Shown: positions 17,326-26,741, counted from the first letter of the stretch. The stretch is 37,182 bases of DNA from an uncultured Lentisphaerota bacterium (GCA_937870865.1 CALMZY010000312.1:1-37182); one strand, 5' to 3'. The notes: a model not told the origin generated them from the sequence alone. Made by a program: numbers and translations.

Positions 17326-20300
17326 CTAGGGTTTGTGCACATTAAACCGATAAAACCGGCGCCCGGAGGCGGGCGCGGAGGATGTGGTGTTCGTGCCCTC
17401 GTCGTCCGTGAAGGTGTGCGTCGTCGAGGTCGGGCTGGTCTCCAGCCACGAGCCGACGCCCAGGTTCGTATTGCCGAACGGGGACCACGGCATGTTGTTG
17501 CTCATGCCTCTGTCGCCGTAGAAGATCATGTAGTGCCGCCCCGGTTCCGTGGAGACCGTAACGCTGCGGTTTGAGGTTCCGTCTGCGCTGGAGACGGAGA
17601 TGACCTTGAACACCGATCCGACGTTCGTCGGCTGCGTGCCCGAGATGTACTCGTCGTAGTCGCCCGCGCCATCGCCATCGTTGTCGTTCGCTGCGGCGTT
17701 GGTCAGGTTCTGGAAGTTGATCCATTCCCAGCCGTCGCCGATCCCGTTTCCGTTCCAGTCGAACGGGACGGTGATCGTCGTGCTGTTCGTCGCGGACAGC
17801 CCCTGGTCGTCCGTGGCGACGAACGTGACGGGATTGGTGGTGTTCTCGAACGCCGGCGTCGCCGTCCACGAAAAAACTCCGCCGACAAATGTTACATCTG
17901 GAAGGACGGCCGCATTCGTGAGTGTAACAATTGTTCCGTCGGGATCGGTGGCGGTGACGGTGAAGTTTGTCGATGCTCCGACCGGCAGAATGTGCGGGCC
18001 CGGCAGGTTGATCACCGGCGCCAAGTTGTCCTCTTCGATCTTCAGGAACTGCACGAGCTCGCCGTCAGCCGTGATCGGCTGGGCGTCCGTTCCGGCGTTC
18101 AGGGAGACCCACAGGCCGCTATTGTAAAGCGTGGAGCCGGAAACATTTGTCCAAACGTATGTGGCGAGCGCGTTACTCGAAACGAGGTTGCGGGCTTTGT
18201 AGAACTTCGACGTGTTGAGGCCGAGCAGGCTCCACACGGGCTGGAGATTGTAGGTTGCGCTCGCGCCGACGTGCGTGCCCTCGTCGTTGCGGAGCAGGAG
18301 CGCGAACGCGAGAACGACGTCGCTCGTGCGCGGCGAGGCGTAGGGCGTCTGGTACTTCGCCGCGGCGAGGATGCGCGACTCGTCGCCGCCGCCGACCTTG
18401 CTGAGGAACCAGCGGTTCTGGCTCCGGAGCGCGGCGCTGTTGTGCCGCGCCCAGTTGACGCGCCCGTACCACTGCGCGAGATCCGTGCCGCCGTAGTCGG
18501 GCGTGTTGGTCCAGACCGTGAGCTGGTTCCACTGCTTGAAGTTCGGGATGAACTTGCCGAAGTTCTCCTCGTGTGGCGTCTTGAATCCGGTGTTCTTCGT
18601 CACCGAGCCGGCCCAGTTCTGGATTCCTTGCTCCTGCCCGTAGAAGATCATCGGGATGCCGTCGACGGCGGACACGGCGCCGTAGCGCGACGCGACCATC
18701 CACGTGTCGTTGCCGGGCAGGATCTCGTCGTGCGAGGTCAGGTTCAGCAGGACCGCGCCGCCGCTGTAGGCGGTGCGCCGGTCCTCCAACGCCTGCTTCA
18801 GCGCCCACGAGTCGTTGATCCGCTCCTGCGTGAACTTGAAGACGAGGTTTTCGTTCAGCACGTCGAAGTGGCGGTTGGAGCGGTAGCCCGGCTTGCCGCC
18901 GTCGAGCGTCTCGGCCATGAAGAGGAAGTTCCACTTCATGTGCCGCGTGCGGTTGATGATGTACTCCCAAAGCTGCGGCGGCAGGCCCTGGCCGAAGTCG
19001 CACCGCAGGCCGTCGATGCCGCGGTCGTCCTGCGGGGCCACCCACGAGTTCGTGCCGGCGTGGCCGGTTTTCTTGAGCCAGAACTCGGTGTAGTAAGCCA
19101 TGTAGCGCCAGAGGTCCATCTCGTTGGCGGTGGTCATGCCGGCGAAGTCGTATACATCATCCTCGTTCAGGTAGTCGCCGTTGTTGTCCGGGTTGTGCCG
19201 CACGAGCGCGGAGTACTTCCCGTAGTACAGCTCGGCCACGTCGAACCACTTGCCGAAGTCGCCGCGGTCCGGCGCGGTGGCGATGTCGTTGGAGTACGCG
19301 CTGTGGTAGTACGTCGCGGGCAGGCCGTAGTCCGTCCAGAGCGCGTACCAGCCCGGCTTGAACCAGCCGATGCGGTCGTTGACGTTCGTGCAGTAGTTGA
19401 AGTTCGTGCCGCCCTCGCCGAACACCGCGTCCCACGAGGTGTGGTTGAACACGCCGTCGAGCATCACGTTGATCGTGCCGACCGTGCCGGTGTACGCGTC
19501 GCACCTGGCGACGAAGTTCGTGAACTCCCTCATTGCGCCCGCCTCGGTCGTGTCGTCGCCGTAGTACTTCGAGACGGCGAAGTAGTTCTTCGTCGCGTAC
19601 GGGCTGCCGGGCGTGTACGAGTCCTTCCGCTCCTCGGCGTTCGGGTGGATCGGCTGGAACCACAGGCAGTTGACCTGGATGAAGTTCAGGTAGTCGAGGT
19701 TGAACGGGTCGTAGCCGTCGGAGTCGCCGTCGGCCGCACCGAGCAGGTCCTTGAACGTGCTGCGGCCCGCCTCGGAGTTGTCCGTCGCCTCGACCGTCAG
19801 CGTGTTGAGCTCGTACATGGTCTGGCTCAGGACCTTTCGCGGCGATACGACGATCGCGTGGTCGCGCAGGCCGCCCGAGGAGTACCAGTTCCAGTTCGTC
19901 GCGCTCGCGGCGTTCTTCTGGTAGCGCGCGGTGAGCCGGTACGCGCCGCAGCGGCTGACGACGCCTGTCCAGTAAAACGTGGTCGGGCCGCCGCTCATCA
20001 TGAACGCGGTGAAGTACGCGCCGGTGTCGGCGGGCGTGAGCAGGTTGCCGTCCGGCGGCCGGATGCCGTCCGCGTAGCCGTCACCGCTGATCAGCGCGTT
20101 GGTGTAGTCCACGTCGCACAGGTCGCGGCGGTTGAGGTTGCAGAAGACCTGGACGTTGGACGCGCCGGCTTCGGGCGTGTAGACGACCGTCACGTATTGC
20201 GTCTCGTGCGCGGCCTCGTCGATGAAGAACTTCGTGGTCGTGTAGTCGGCGTTGACGCCGTTCACGGTGAGGCCGGCCGCGCCGGGCACGAAGAGGGAGA

Positions 20301-21822
20301 ACACGAAGGTCTGGTTGTCCTGCCCGGACGTGCCGTACTCGGCGAATCGCTCGATGCCGCCGGTCTTCCACGCGCCGATCTTGTACCTGATCGTGCTGCC
20401 GTCGGTCGACGGCAGGTTGGTCAGCGTGCCCATCCACCACATCGCGTCGCCGTCCGCATACGTGTCTTCCTCCATGTGGTCGAAGCTCATCATCTGAACC
20501 ATCGTCGACGCGCCGGGGACGCCGTTGGTGCCGGACGGCTCCGCGCCGTTCGTCGTGTAGTAGATTGCCGCGTAGTCCACCCAGCGGTTCGTGCCGATCC
20601 CCTGCGCATAGCCGATCTTCGCCCAGCACTGGACGGCGCCGCTGCCGACGTTCACGCGATTCGTGTTGTGCCAGATGTACGCCGCCTCCGTGCCGGGTTC
20701 GCCGCCCATCGTGAACGAGAACGGATGCGCCTGCGCGTTGCTCGCCGCTAGATACGTCACGCTTGATGCTCCGTCGTTCGTCGTGCCGATGTAGGTGGTG
20801 TTGTGGTCGGTGTAAGTCACGGACAAGTAATATTCCACGACGTTCGTATTCCCGTACGTTCCCGCCGGGATGATCGACTTCCAGTACTTGTTGTTATCGA
20901 TCTGGTTGTCGTACGAAAGGTTTGTCGCGGTCCAGCTGGCGGCGCCCGCGAGGCGGTGGTACAGCGTGCCGCCCGACTGGTCGGCCGCATTGCCGGCGCC
21001 CTGGAACTGGTTGCCGTTGTAGATGTACACCGCGTTGTTGGAGTAGGGGCTTTGCGGGTTGCGCATCGTGGTGCCGACCGGCTCCGCGTTGGCCGGGATG
21101 TGCCAGCAGTTCGCTCCGCCGAACCGGAAGCTGTAGTTCGTCGTTCCCGATTTTTTGCCGCGGAGCGTGCAGAGGTCGGGATCGGCCGTGATCTGGTTCG
21201 ACGGCATGGTGGATGTCAGGGCGTAATACTCGATCCTCGATCCGGCGGCTGCGGGAATCGTCGCGGAGTAATTCGTCGAGCTGCCAAATGCCGCGGCGGT
21301 CAGCTTGCTGAACCCCCAGCTGTTCGTCGTGTAGCGGATCCAGATGTTCTCCTGCGGGCTCTTCGCTGCGCTGAGCTGGATCATGACGGGCGCGCCCGCG
21401 GCCCATGGATCCGCGAGCTGGACGTCCGCGCGAACGACGGACACGGGATCGCTGTCCGTCTCCATCACGACGTAGGAGGTGTGTTCCGTGTTCACGTTGA
21501 AGTGGTACCGCTTGCTGGAGAGGGCGCTGAAGCTGAGGTTGCTGCCGCCCGATGAGAGCGATCCGATCGTCGAGTTTTTGGTGGCGCTGCTGCCGGCGCC
21601 CCAGTTTTCCGTCCAATCGCCGAAGCGGTCGAACTTGAACTCCGAGGTTGCGTCATCCGCGCCGCAGGTCACGCTGACCTTCCATATGCTTCCGAAGTCG
21701 GTGTCTTGGGCCATCCAACTTGTGCCCCAGGAATTCATCTCGCCGCGGTAGGATTCGGCGGTTGCGGAACCGGCGAATGTGCACAGGATGGCCGCGAGGA
21801 AGAAAGAGGAAAATCGATTCAT
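17326..21822 (-). CDS. Large secreted GH13-like alpha-amylase family protein with Ig-like domain and calcium-repeat-like C-terminus
   Basis: Signal peptide MNRFSSFFLAAILCTFAGSATA; GH13-like regions MLDGVFNH (I), GIDGLRCDFGQG (II), FLFMAETLDGG (III), NLTSHDEI (IV); C-terminal DWNGNGIGDGWEW...NDNDGDGAGDYDEY. GGGAGG Shine-Dalgarno. Confidence 0.88.
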   Translation of the reverse strand: MNRFSSFFLAAILCTFAGSATAESYRGEMNSWGTSWMAQDTDFGSIWKVSVTCGADDATSEFKFDRFGDWTENWGAGSSATKNSTIGSLSSGGSNLSFSALSSKRYHFNVNTEHTSYVVMETDSDPVSVVRADVQLADPWAAGAPVMIQLSAAKSPQENIWIRYTTNSWGFSKLTAAAFGSSTNYSATIPAAAGSRIEYYALTSTMPSNQITADPDLCTLRGKKSGTTNYSFRFGGANCWHIPANAEPVGTTMRNPQSPYSNNAVYIYNGNQFQGAGNAADQSGGTLYHRLAGAASWTATNLSYDNQIDNNKYWKSIIPAGTYGNTNVVEYYLSVTYTDHNTTYIGTTNDGASSVTYLAASNAQAHPFSFTMGGEPGTEAAYIWHNTNRVNVGSGAVQCWAKIGYAQGIGTNRWVDYAAIYYTTNGAEPSGTNGVPGASTMVQMMSFDHMEEDTYADGDAMWWMGTLTNLPSTDGSTIRYKIGAWKTGGIERFAEYGTSGQDNQTFVFSLFVPGAAGLTVNGVNADYTTTKFFIDEAAHETQYVTVVYTPEAGASNVQVFCNLNRRDLCDVDYTNALISGDGYADGIRPPDGNLLTPADTGAYFTAFMMSGGPTTFYWTGVVSRCGAYRLTARYQKNAASATNWNWYSSGGLRDHAIVVSPRKVLSQTMYELNTLTVEATDNSEAGRSTFKDLLGAADGDSDGYDPFNLDYLNFIQVNCLWFQPIHPNAEERKDSYTPGSPYATKNYFAVSKYYGDDTTEAGAMREFTNFVARCDAYTGTVGTINVMLDGVFNHTSWDAVFGEGGTNFNYCTNVNDRIGWFKPGWYALWTDYGLPATYYHSAYSNDIATAPDRGDFGKWFDVAELYYGKYSALVRHNPDNNGDYLNEDDVYDFAGMTTANEMDLWRYMAYYTEFWLKKTGHAGTNSWVAPQDDRGIDGLRCDFGQGLPPQLWEYIINRTRHMKWNFLFMAETLDGGKPGYRSNRHFDVLNENLVFKFTQERINDSWALKQALEDRRTAYSGGAVLLNLTSHDEILPGNDTWMVASRYGAVSAVDGIPMIFYGQEQGIQNWAGSVTKNTGFKTPHEENFGKFIPNFKQWNQLTVWTNTPDYGGTDLAQWYGRVNWARHNSAALRSQNRWFLSKVGGGDESRILAAAKYQTPYASPRTSDVVLAFALLLRNDEGTHVGASATYNLQPVWSLLGLNTSKFYKARNLVSSNALATYVWTNVSGSTLYNSGLWVSLNAGTDAQPITADGELVQFLKIEEDNLAPVINLPGPHILPVGASTNFTVTATDPDGTIVTLTNAAVLPDVTFVGGVFSWTATPAFENTTNPVTFVATDDQGLSATNSTTITVPFDWNGNGIGDGWEWINFQNLTNAAANDNDGDGAGDYDEYISGTQPTNVGSVFKVISVSSADGTSNRSVTVSTEPGRHYMIFYGDRGMSNNMPWSPFGNTNLGVGSWLETSPTSTTHTFTDDEGTNTTSSAPASGRRFYRFNVHKP

Positions 21823-21853
21823 GACCTTGCCTCCCGATGACGGCTGTTTATTA

Positions 21854-21881
21854 ATTGTAAAGCGATTGACTTGCCTTTCAA
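21854..21881 (-). promoter_or_regulatory. Candidate promoter/operator of the GH13-like gene
   Basis: Minus strand: TTGAAA-N16-TACAAT with imperfect dyad GTCAATCGCTTTAC (21857-21870, GTNAANCGNTTNAC pattern) over the spacer and -10. Confidence 0.5.
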
Positions 21882-22033
21882 ATTACCTTTGTGCCAGAAT
21901 GGTGTCAATCAATGCGGGCTGTTGGTATGGGCTGTCGGAAAAAGAAAGTGGCCGAGGGCCCTTTACGGGTTGACCCCCTTGGGCATATAAATAGCGACAG
22001 CCGCGGGACGTACAGCTGTGCGGGTAACAGTTT

Positions 22034-23590
22034 GTGCAGCGGAGCGGGAATGTGACTAAAGAATCGCCTAAAAAGCAGCCCCCCGAAAAGTCCTTGCCTC
22101 TTCGAGCCCTCGATTTCCTCAATGATGGGGTGATGATTGCCGATCTGCAGGGCAAGATCATTTATGCGGACGCCGCGATGGGCCGCATGCTCGGTGTGAA
22201 CCCTGGGAAGGTCATTGAGCAGCCGGTCGAATTGGACGGCCGTTTTCAGTTTCAGGGTGGGTTGTCCTTCGGCGACATCGCGAAGGCGTCGGAGAAGGAG
22301 GATGTGTGGGTTGGCGAGGCGACCTGCATTTCCGACGATAATCACGCGCTGTTGCTGGATGTTCGGGTCTCCCCTTTGAACGACTCGAACGGCGGGCATA
22401 TCGGGTCCATGATCGTGGCTCGTGACGTCACCCGCGAACGTTCTCTCGAAAAGCAGGTTCTTCAATCGCAGCAGATGGAGCTGGTCGAGAACCTTTCCAT
22501 CGGAATCGCCCACGAATTCAAGAACCTGCTGACCGTCATCATGGCCTACGCCTCGTTGCTCCAGGACCAGATGGCCGGCCAGCCGTTCCAGAAGGACATC
22601 GCCAAGATTCTGGATGCCGCGCAAACGGCCAACGAACTGACGGGTCGTCTCCTTTCCGTCACGCGCCATTCGGCGCCGCGGATGGAGAACGTGGATATCC
22701 AGGTGGTGCTGAACGACGTGGTCGCGATGCTGAAGAAGACCCTTCCGCGCAACGTCTCGCTGTTCGCGCCTGAAAAAACGTCTTTGCCCAAGGTGCACAC
22801 CGACCCGGTCGTGCTGTACCGCGCGCTGCTGAACCTCTGCCTGAACGCGCGGGACGCGATGCCCGACGGCGGCAACCTCTCCATCGAGGTGGACCTGGTC
22901 AAGGTGGAGCAGGAGGATCTCGAGCGCTGGCCGGAGCGCATGCCGGGCTCCTACATCACCATCTCCGTGACCGACACCGGCCACGGGATGGCGCAGGACG
23001 TCAAACAGCACATTTTCGAGCCGTTCTTCACGACCAAGAAAGCCGGCACGGGGCTGGGCCTCAGCGTGGTGCAGCACACGATCCGCGCGATGGGTGGCTG
23101 GGTGACGGTTTATTCAGAGCAGAACCTTGGCGCCTGCTTCCGGCTCTACATTCCAACGGCCAAACCGGATACGCCGGTGGTGGTCGAAGAGCGCGATATC
23201 GAAGCCATTCCGGGCGGGACGGAGACGATTCTCGTTGTGGACGACGATCCGCTGGCCCTGAGCATCACCCAGCGGCTTCTGCACAAGTCCGGCTACACCG
23301 TCTGGACGGCGACCGGCGGCGAAGAGGCCATTAACACGTACAAGCAGCACGCGTCGAAGATCGACATTGTCCTGTTGGATGTCGTCATGCCGTACGTGAA
23401 TGGCGAGGAAGTCTACCGCGAACTCGTACGCATCAACCCGAAGGTCGCGATCCTGGTTGTCTCGGGATTCACGCCGAAGACCGCCGAGCGACTGCTCAAA
23501 GTGTCCGGCGCGCGATTCCTATCCAAACCGTTCAGCCGCCAGAAGCTCGCCGTCGAGGTCCGCACGATTCTCGACGCGCGGAAGAAGTAG
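22034..23590 (+). CDS. Hybrid sensor histidine kinase (PAS-like, HisKA/HATPase, C-terminal receiver)
   Basis: GIAHEFKNLLTVIMAYASLLQD (H-box), NLCLNARDAMPDGG (N-box), DTGHGMAQDV, GTGLGLSVVQ; receiver TILVVDDDPLALSI...DIVLLDVVMP...FLSKPFS. The start could be GTG 22034 or GTG 22052. Confidence 0.93.
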   Translation: MQRSGNVTKESPKKQPPEKSLPLRALDFLNDGVMIADLQGKIIYADAAMGRMLGVNPGKVIEQPVELDGRFQFQGGLSFGDIAKASEKEDVWVGEATCISDDNHALLLDVRVSPLNDSNGGHIGSMIVARDVTRERSLEKQVLQSQQMELVENLSIGIAHEFKNLLTVIMAYASLLQDQMAGQPFQKDIAKILDAAQTANELTGRLLSVTRHSAPRMENVDIQVVLNDVVAMLKKTLPRNVSLFAPEKTSLPKVHTDPVVLYRALLNLCLNARDAMPDGGNLSIEVDLVKVEQEDLERWPERMPGSYITISVTDTGHGMAQDVKQHIFEPFFTTKKAGTGLGLSVVQHTIRAMGGWVTVYSEQNLGACFRLYIPTAKPDTPVVVEERDIEAIPGGTETILVVDDDPLALSITQRLLHKSGYTVWTATGGEEAINTYKQHASKIDIVLLDVVMPYVNGEEVYRELVRINPKVAILVVSGFTPKTAERLLKVSGARFLSKPFSRQKLAVEVRTILDARKK

Positions 23591-23595
23591 GAAGA

Positions 23596-23665
23596 AGTCC
23601 AAAGTCTAAAGTCCAAGGTCCAAAAGTACTCCGCCCTTTAGACTTTGGACCTTGGATTTTGGACT
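23596..23665. repeat. Intergenic short-word repeat with inverted arms (TCCAA/GTCTAAAG words)
   Basis: agtccaaagtctaaagtccaaggtccaaaag ... ctttagactttggaccttggattttggact. Confidence 0.8.
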
Positions 23666-23703
23666 ACCCCCGTCATATTACTTCTATCTTGGAGGGCCTG
23701 CCC

Positions 23704-24276
23704 ATGACACGAGTACTGGTTCCGATGGCTGACGGCACGGAAGAGATGGAAGCCGTCATTGTGATCGACACGTTGCGGCGCGCGAAATGGGAGGTTGTCG
23801 CCGCCGGCACGAAAAAGGGTGTCATCACGGCCTCGCGCGGCGTGAAGATCGTCCCCGACGTCGCGTGGGACGAGATCGATCCTTCCTCGTTCGACGTGAT
23901 CGTCGTGCCGGGCGGGGCGAAGGGCGTCGAAAATCTTCTCAAGGAAGAGTCTTTGCGCGAGGCAATCCGCAGCCTGCATCGCGCGGGGAAGATTGTTGCG
24001 GCGGTGTGCGCCGGGCCCTTGGTTCTTCAGCATGCGGGCGTGCTGGCGGGCCGCAAGGCGACGTGCCATCCCGACGTTGTGCCGAAGCTCACGCAGGCGC
24101 AATACGTGAATGAGGCTGTGGTGGTTGACGGAAGCGTCATCACAAGCCAGGGAGCGGGTACATGTTTCAAGTTCGCACTCGCGATCGTTGCGAAAGTGGA
24201 CGGCTCTGAAAAAGCGGAGGCGGTCGCGCGCGGGATGGTTGTAAAACAGGCGGATTTCGAGACGCGAGGGAGTTGA
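23704..24276 (+). CDS. DJ-1/PfpI family protein
   Basis: MTRVLVPMADGTEEMEAVIVIDTLRRA; VIVVPGGAKG; IVAAVCAGPLVLQHAGVLAGRKAT nucleophile-elbow region; SQGAGTCFKFALAIV. GGAGGG Shine-Dalgarno before 23704. Confidence 0.92.
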   Translation: MTRVLVPMADGTEEMEAVIVIDTLRRAKWEVVAAGTKKGVITASRGVKIVPDVAWDEIDPSSFDVIVVPGGAKGVENLLKEESLREAIRSLHRAGKIVAAVCAGPLVLQHAGVLAGRKATCHPDVVPKLTQAQYVNEAVVVDGSVITSQGAGTCFKFALAIVAKVDGSEKAEAVARGMVVKQADFETRGS

Positions 24277-24397
24277 AAAACACCCCAAAAAAACGTAAAA
24301 AAACACTTGTTTTGCCCATAAATCACACCACAATGCCGAATGAAATTGGATCGGATTTGGTCAGTAGGCAGCAAACTCAAACCGAAGGAGGATAGTC

Positions 24398-24676
24398 ATG
24401 GCGTTGACCAAGGCTCAGATTCAGGGACAGTTGGCAGAGAAGACAGGTCTCGCGAAGAAGCAGGTCGGTCTGTTTTTCGATGAACTGTGCAAGCTCGCTT
24501 ACAAGGAAGCGAAGAACAGCTTCACGATTCCCGGTCTCGGCAAGCTCGTCCTCGTGAATCGCGCTGCTCGCATCGGCCGCAATCCGGCGACAGGCGAACA
24601 GATTCAGATTCCGGCCAAGAAGGTTGTGAAGTTCCGCGTGGCGAAGGCTGCGAAGGACGCGATCCTCGGCCGCTAA
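24398..24676 (+). CDS. HU/IHF-family DNA-binding protein
   Basis: 92 aa; FTIPGLGKLVLVNRAARIGRNPATGEQIQIPAKKVVKFRVAKAAKDAIL matches the HU fold signature (GRNPxTGExIxIPAKKVxKF). GGAGG Shine-Dalgarno. Confidence 0.95.
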   Translation: MALTKAQIQGQLAEKTGLAKKQVGLFFDELCKLAYKEAKNSFTIPGLGKLVLVNRAARIGRNPATGEQIQIPAKKVVKFRVAKAAKDAILGR

Positions 24677-24703
24677 ACTGACAATCCTAGACGTTTTAGG
24701 TTG

Positions 24704-24737
24704 GAAAAAGGATGACTGGAAACAGTCATCCTTTTTC
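24704..24737 (+). terminator. Intrinsic terminator of the HU-like gene
   Basis: Perfect 15-bp stem GAAAAAGGATGACTG-gaaa-CAGTCATCCTTTTTC with GAAA tetraloop. Confidence 0.9.
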
Positions 24738-24818
24738 GTTTGGGAAGACGTGTTGAAAGAAAGCGAGCCCGCCTGGCCGGGGCTTTCATTTCAGCCAGAA
24801 GCTTGTGCCGCAGGCAGG

Positions 24819-25676
24819 CTAGGTTCGTTCGACCCTGGCGCGTTGTGCGCCCACGCCTTCAATGGCGGTTTCCACGATGTCTCCGGGCCGGAAAACAACC
24901 GCCGGCTTGTGGGCTGATCCGATTCCACCGGGCGTTCCGGTGGACATGAGATCGCCGGGCTCCAGCGTCATGGTGGCGCTGATGAACGAGATCAGGTGTG
25001 CGATCTTGAAGATCATATTGGCCGTGTTGTTGTCCTGCAACGTGCTCCCGTTGACCTTGGAACAGAGCCGCAGGTTCTGCGGGTCGCGGATTTCGTCCGG
25101 CGTGACGAGGTATGGGCCAAGCGGGCAGAACGTGTCGGCGCTCTTCGCGCGGAACCACTGTTTGCCCTCTTTCTGGGCCTCGCGATCGGTGACATCGTTC
25201 AGAACGGTATAACCGGCGATGAACTGAAGGGCGTCGGATTCCGAAACGCGGCATGCCGTTTTGCCGATCACGACCGCAAGTTCGACTTCGCCGTCGACGA
25301 TGTTCGCGCCTCGCGGGAGGACGATCGGGTCGAACGGTCCGACGAGCGACGTGGGCGCCTTGCTGAAGAGGATGGGGGACGAAGGAATTTCAGCGTCGAA
25401 CTCCGCCGCGTGATCCGCATAGTTCTTTCCAAGGCAGACGATTTTTCCGGGTCTCGCGACGGGCGGGCCGAGGCGCACGCCGTCGGCCGGGACGGTTTTG
25501 AGCGACGGCTCCTTCAAGAGGGCCTGGATGCGCTGGATTCCCCAGTGCGTGAAGAAGTGGCCGTTGAAATCCTCGATATCGAACGCCATCGCGCGGACGT
25601 CGAGGATCTTCGAATCCTTCTCCATCAACACACCGGGGCGTTCTTCACCGCGTGGGCCGAAACGAACGAGCTTCAT
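24819..25676 (-). CDS. Fumarylacetoacetate hydrolase (FAH) family protein
   Basis: KIVCLGKNYADHAAEF; VDGEVELAVVIGK; GYTVLNDVTDREAQ; TGTPGGIGSAHKPAVVFRPGDIVE. GGAGG Shine-Dalgarno upstream of the ATG at 25676. Confidence 0.93.
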   Translation of the reverse strand: MKLVRFGPRGEERPGVLMEKDSKILDVRAMAFDIEDFNGHFFTHWGIQRIQALLKEPSLKTVPADGVRLGPPVARPGKIVCLGKNYADHAAEFDAEIPSSPILFSKAPTSLVGPFDPIVLPRGANIVDGEVELAVVIGKTACRVSESDALQFIAGYTVLNDVTDREAQKEGKQWFRAKSADTFCPLGPYLVTPDEIRDPQNLRLCSKVNGSTLQDNNTANMIFKIAHLISFISATMTLEPGDLMSTGTPGGIGSAHKPAVVFRPGDIVETAIEGVGAQRARVERT

Positions 25677-25691
25677 GCGTGAATCCTCCGG

Positions 25692-25776
25692 AATGCCCAA
25701 TGGCCAAGTCTTAATGACCAAGGAATGACCAATGACGCAGAGAAAGAATGGGCCAGAATATCATTCATTGGACATT
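25692..25776. repeat. Short AATGNCCAA word repeats with an inverted copy at the 3' end of the RNase HIII gene
   Basis: AATGCCCAA 25692, AATGACCAA 25713 and 25724; inverted TTGGACATT 25768-25776. Confidence 0.65.
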
Positions 25777-26741
25777 TGCTTTGACGTCGCCTGTCCTTCC
25801 GGCCCCAGAACGCTCCGGTCGAACGAAGTTTTCCCGAGCACGACGTCGGCGGTTTTGAAATGGCACTTGGCGATATCGAGCAGGATCTGGGGTGTGTTCT
25901 TGCCGATCAGCTTGACCGCGGTGTCCTGCACCTGGGCCGACGCGCCTTTCGGAATGGCGACACCGAATTTCTTCTGGAGGTCGATGAGCGCGAGCAGGAA
26001 CCCGGCGCGCGCGAGGATGGAAGCGGCGGCGACGGCCATATCGGACTCCGCCTTGTGGCGCTGGACGAGTTCGATCTTCCGGCCCTTCTTCATGAGCGCC
26101 TGCTCGATCTGCCGTTTCGGGCCGAACTGGTCGGAGATGGCGCGTGGGCAATCCGGCACCTTCTCGAGAAGGTTCTCGATGGCCCTCGCGTGGCCCCAGG
26201 CGAGGATCTTGTTGACGTTGCGCATGCTGGCGTAGAGGCGGTTGTACGCGCGGGGACCGATGGTCACGATCGCGAACCGCTCGCCGAGCAGCTTGCGGAT
26301 ATCCCGGGCCATCTCGAGCGCCTTGCGGTCGCTCGTAATGGTCTTGCTGTCGCGGACGTTCATTTCCTGCAGGGCGTCCGTCAGGCGATCATCAGCGTAG
26401 GCCGCGGCGATGACGAGGGGGCCGAAGAAATCGCCCTTGCCGCTTTCGTCGATGCCCATGTGGGGTTGTGACGCTTCGGGGTTGAGGATTTTCTCGTAGC
26501 CGAGATGCGCTTCCTGAAGAACCTGGGGTTCGAGAACAAACGTCACCCAGTCCTGTGCCCCGCGACCCTGGACGAGGCATTTGCCGCTCTTGTAGAGGGC
26601 GATATTGCAGTCCTGACCCTCGGCCGCCGCGATGGTGTGTTCGACCTCTCGCGGGATGTAGTTTCCGGCCTTCAAAAGAGCAACGAGGGTGGCCTGCTGC
26701 CCCGGGTTCAGTTTGAAGGTAAACGAGGTTCTCGGCGTCAT
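25761..26741 (-). CDS. rnhC: Ribonuclease HIII
   Basis: MGIDESGKGDFFGPLVIAAAYADDRL active-site motif; KTITSDRKALEMA; AVAAASILARAGFL; N-terminal extension (FKLNPGQQATLVALLKAGNY...) typical of RNase HIII. Confidence 0.9.
   Translation of the reverse strand: MTPRTSFTFKLNPGQQATLVALLKAGNYIPREVEHTIAAAEGQDCNIALYKSGKCLVQGRGAQDWVTFVLEPQVLQEAHLGYEKILNPEASQPHMGIDESGKGDFFGPLVIAAAYADDRLTDALQEMNVRDSKTITSDRKALEMARDIRKLLGERFAIVTIGPRAYNRLYASMRNVNKILAWGHARAIENLLEKVPDCPRAISDQFGPKRQIEQALMKKGRKIELVQRHKAESDMAVAAASILARAGFLLALIDLQKKFGVAIPKGASAQVQDTAVKLIGKNTPQILLDIAKCHFKTADVVLGKTSFDRSVLGPEGQATSKQMSNE

Noticed and set aside
17992-20751. 919-aa plus-strand ORF antisense to the GH13-like gene
   Set aside because: Arg/Val-rich shadow ORF; the minus strand has signal peptide, Shine-Dalgarno and GH13 motifs.
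21970-21991. TTGACC...TATAAA as a promoter for the histidine kinase
   Set aside because: Spacer is only about 10 bp, too short for a sigma70 promoter; the real promoter was not identified.
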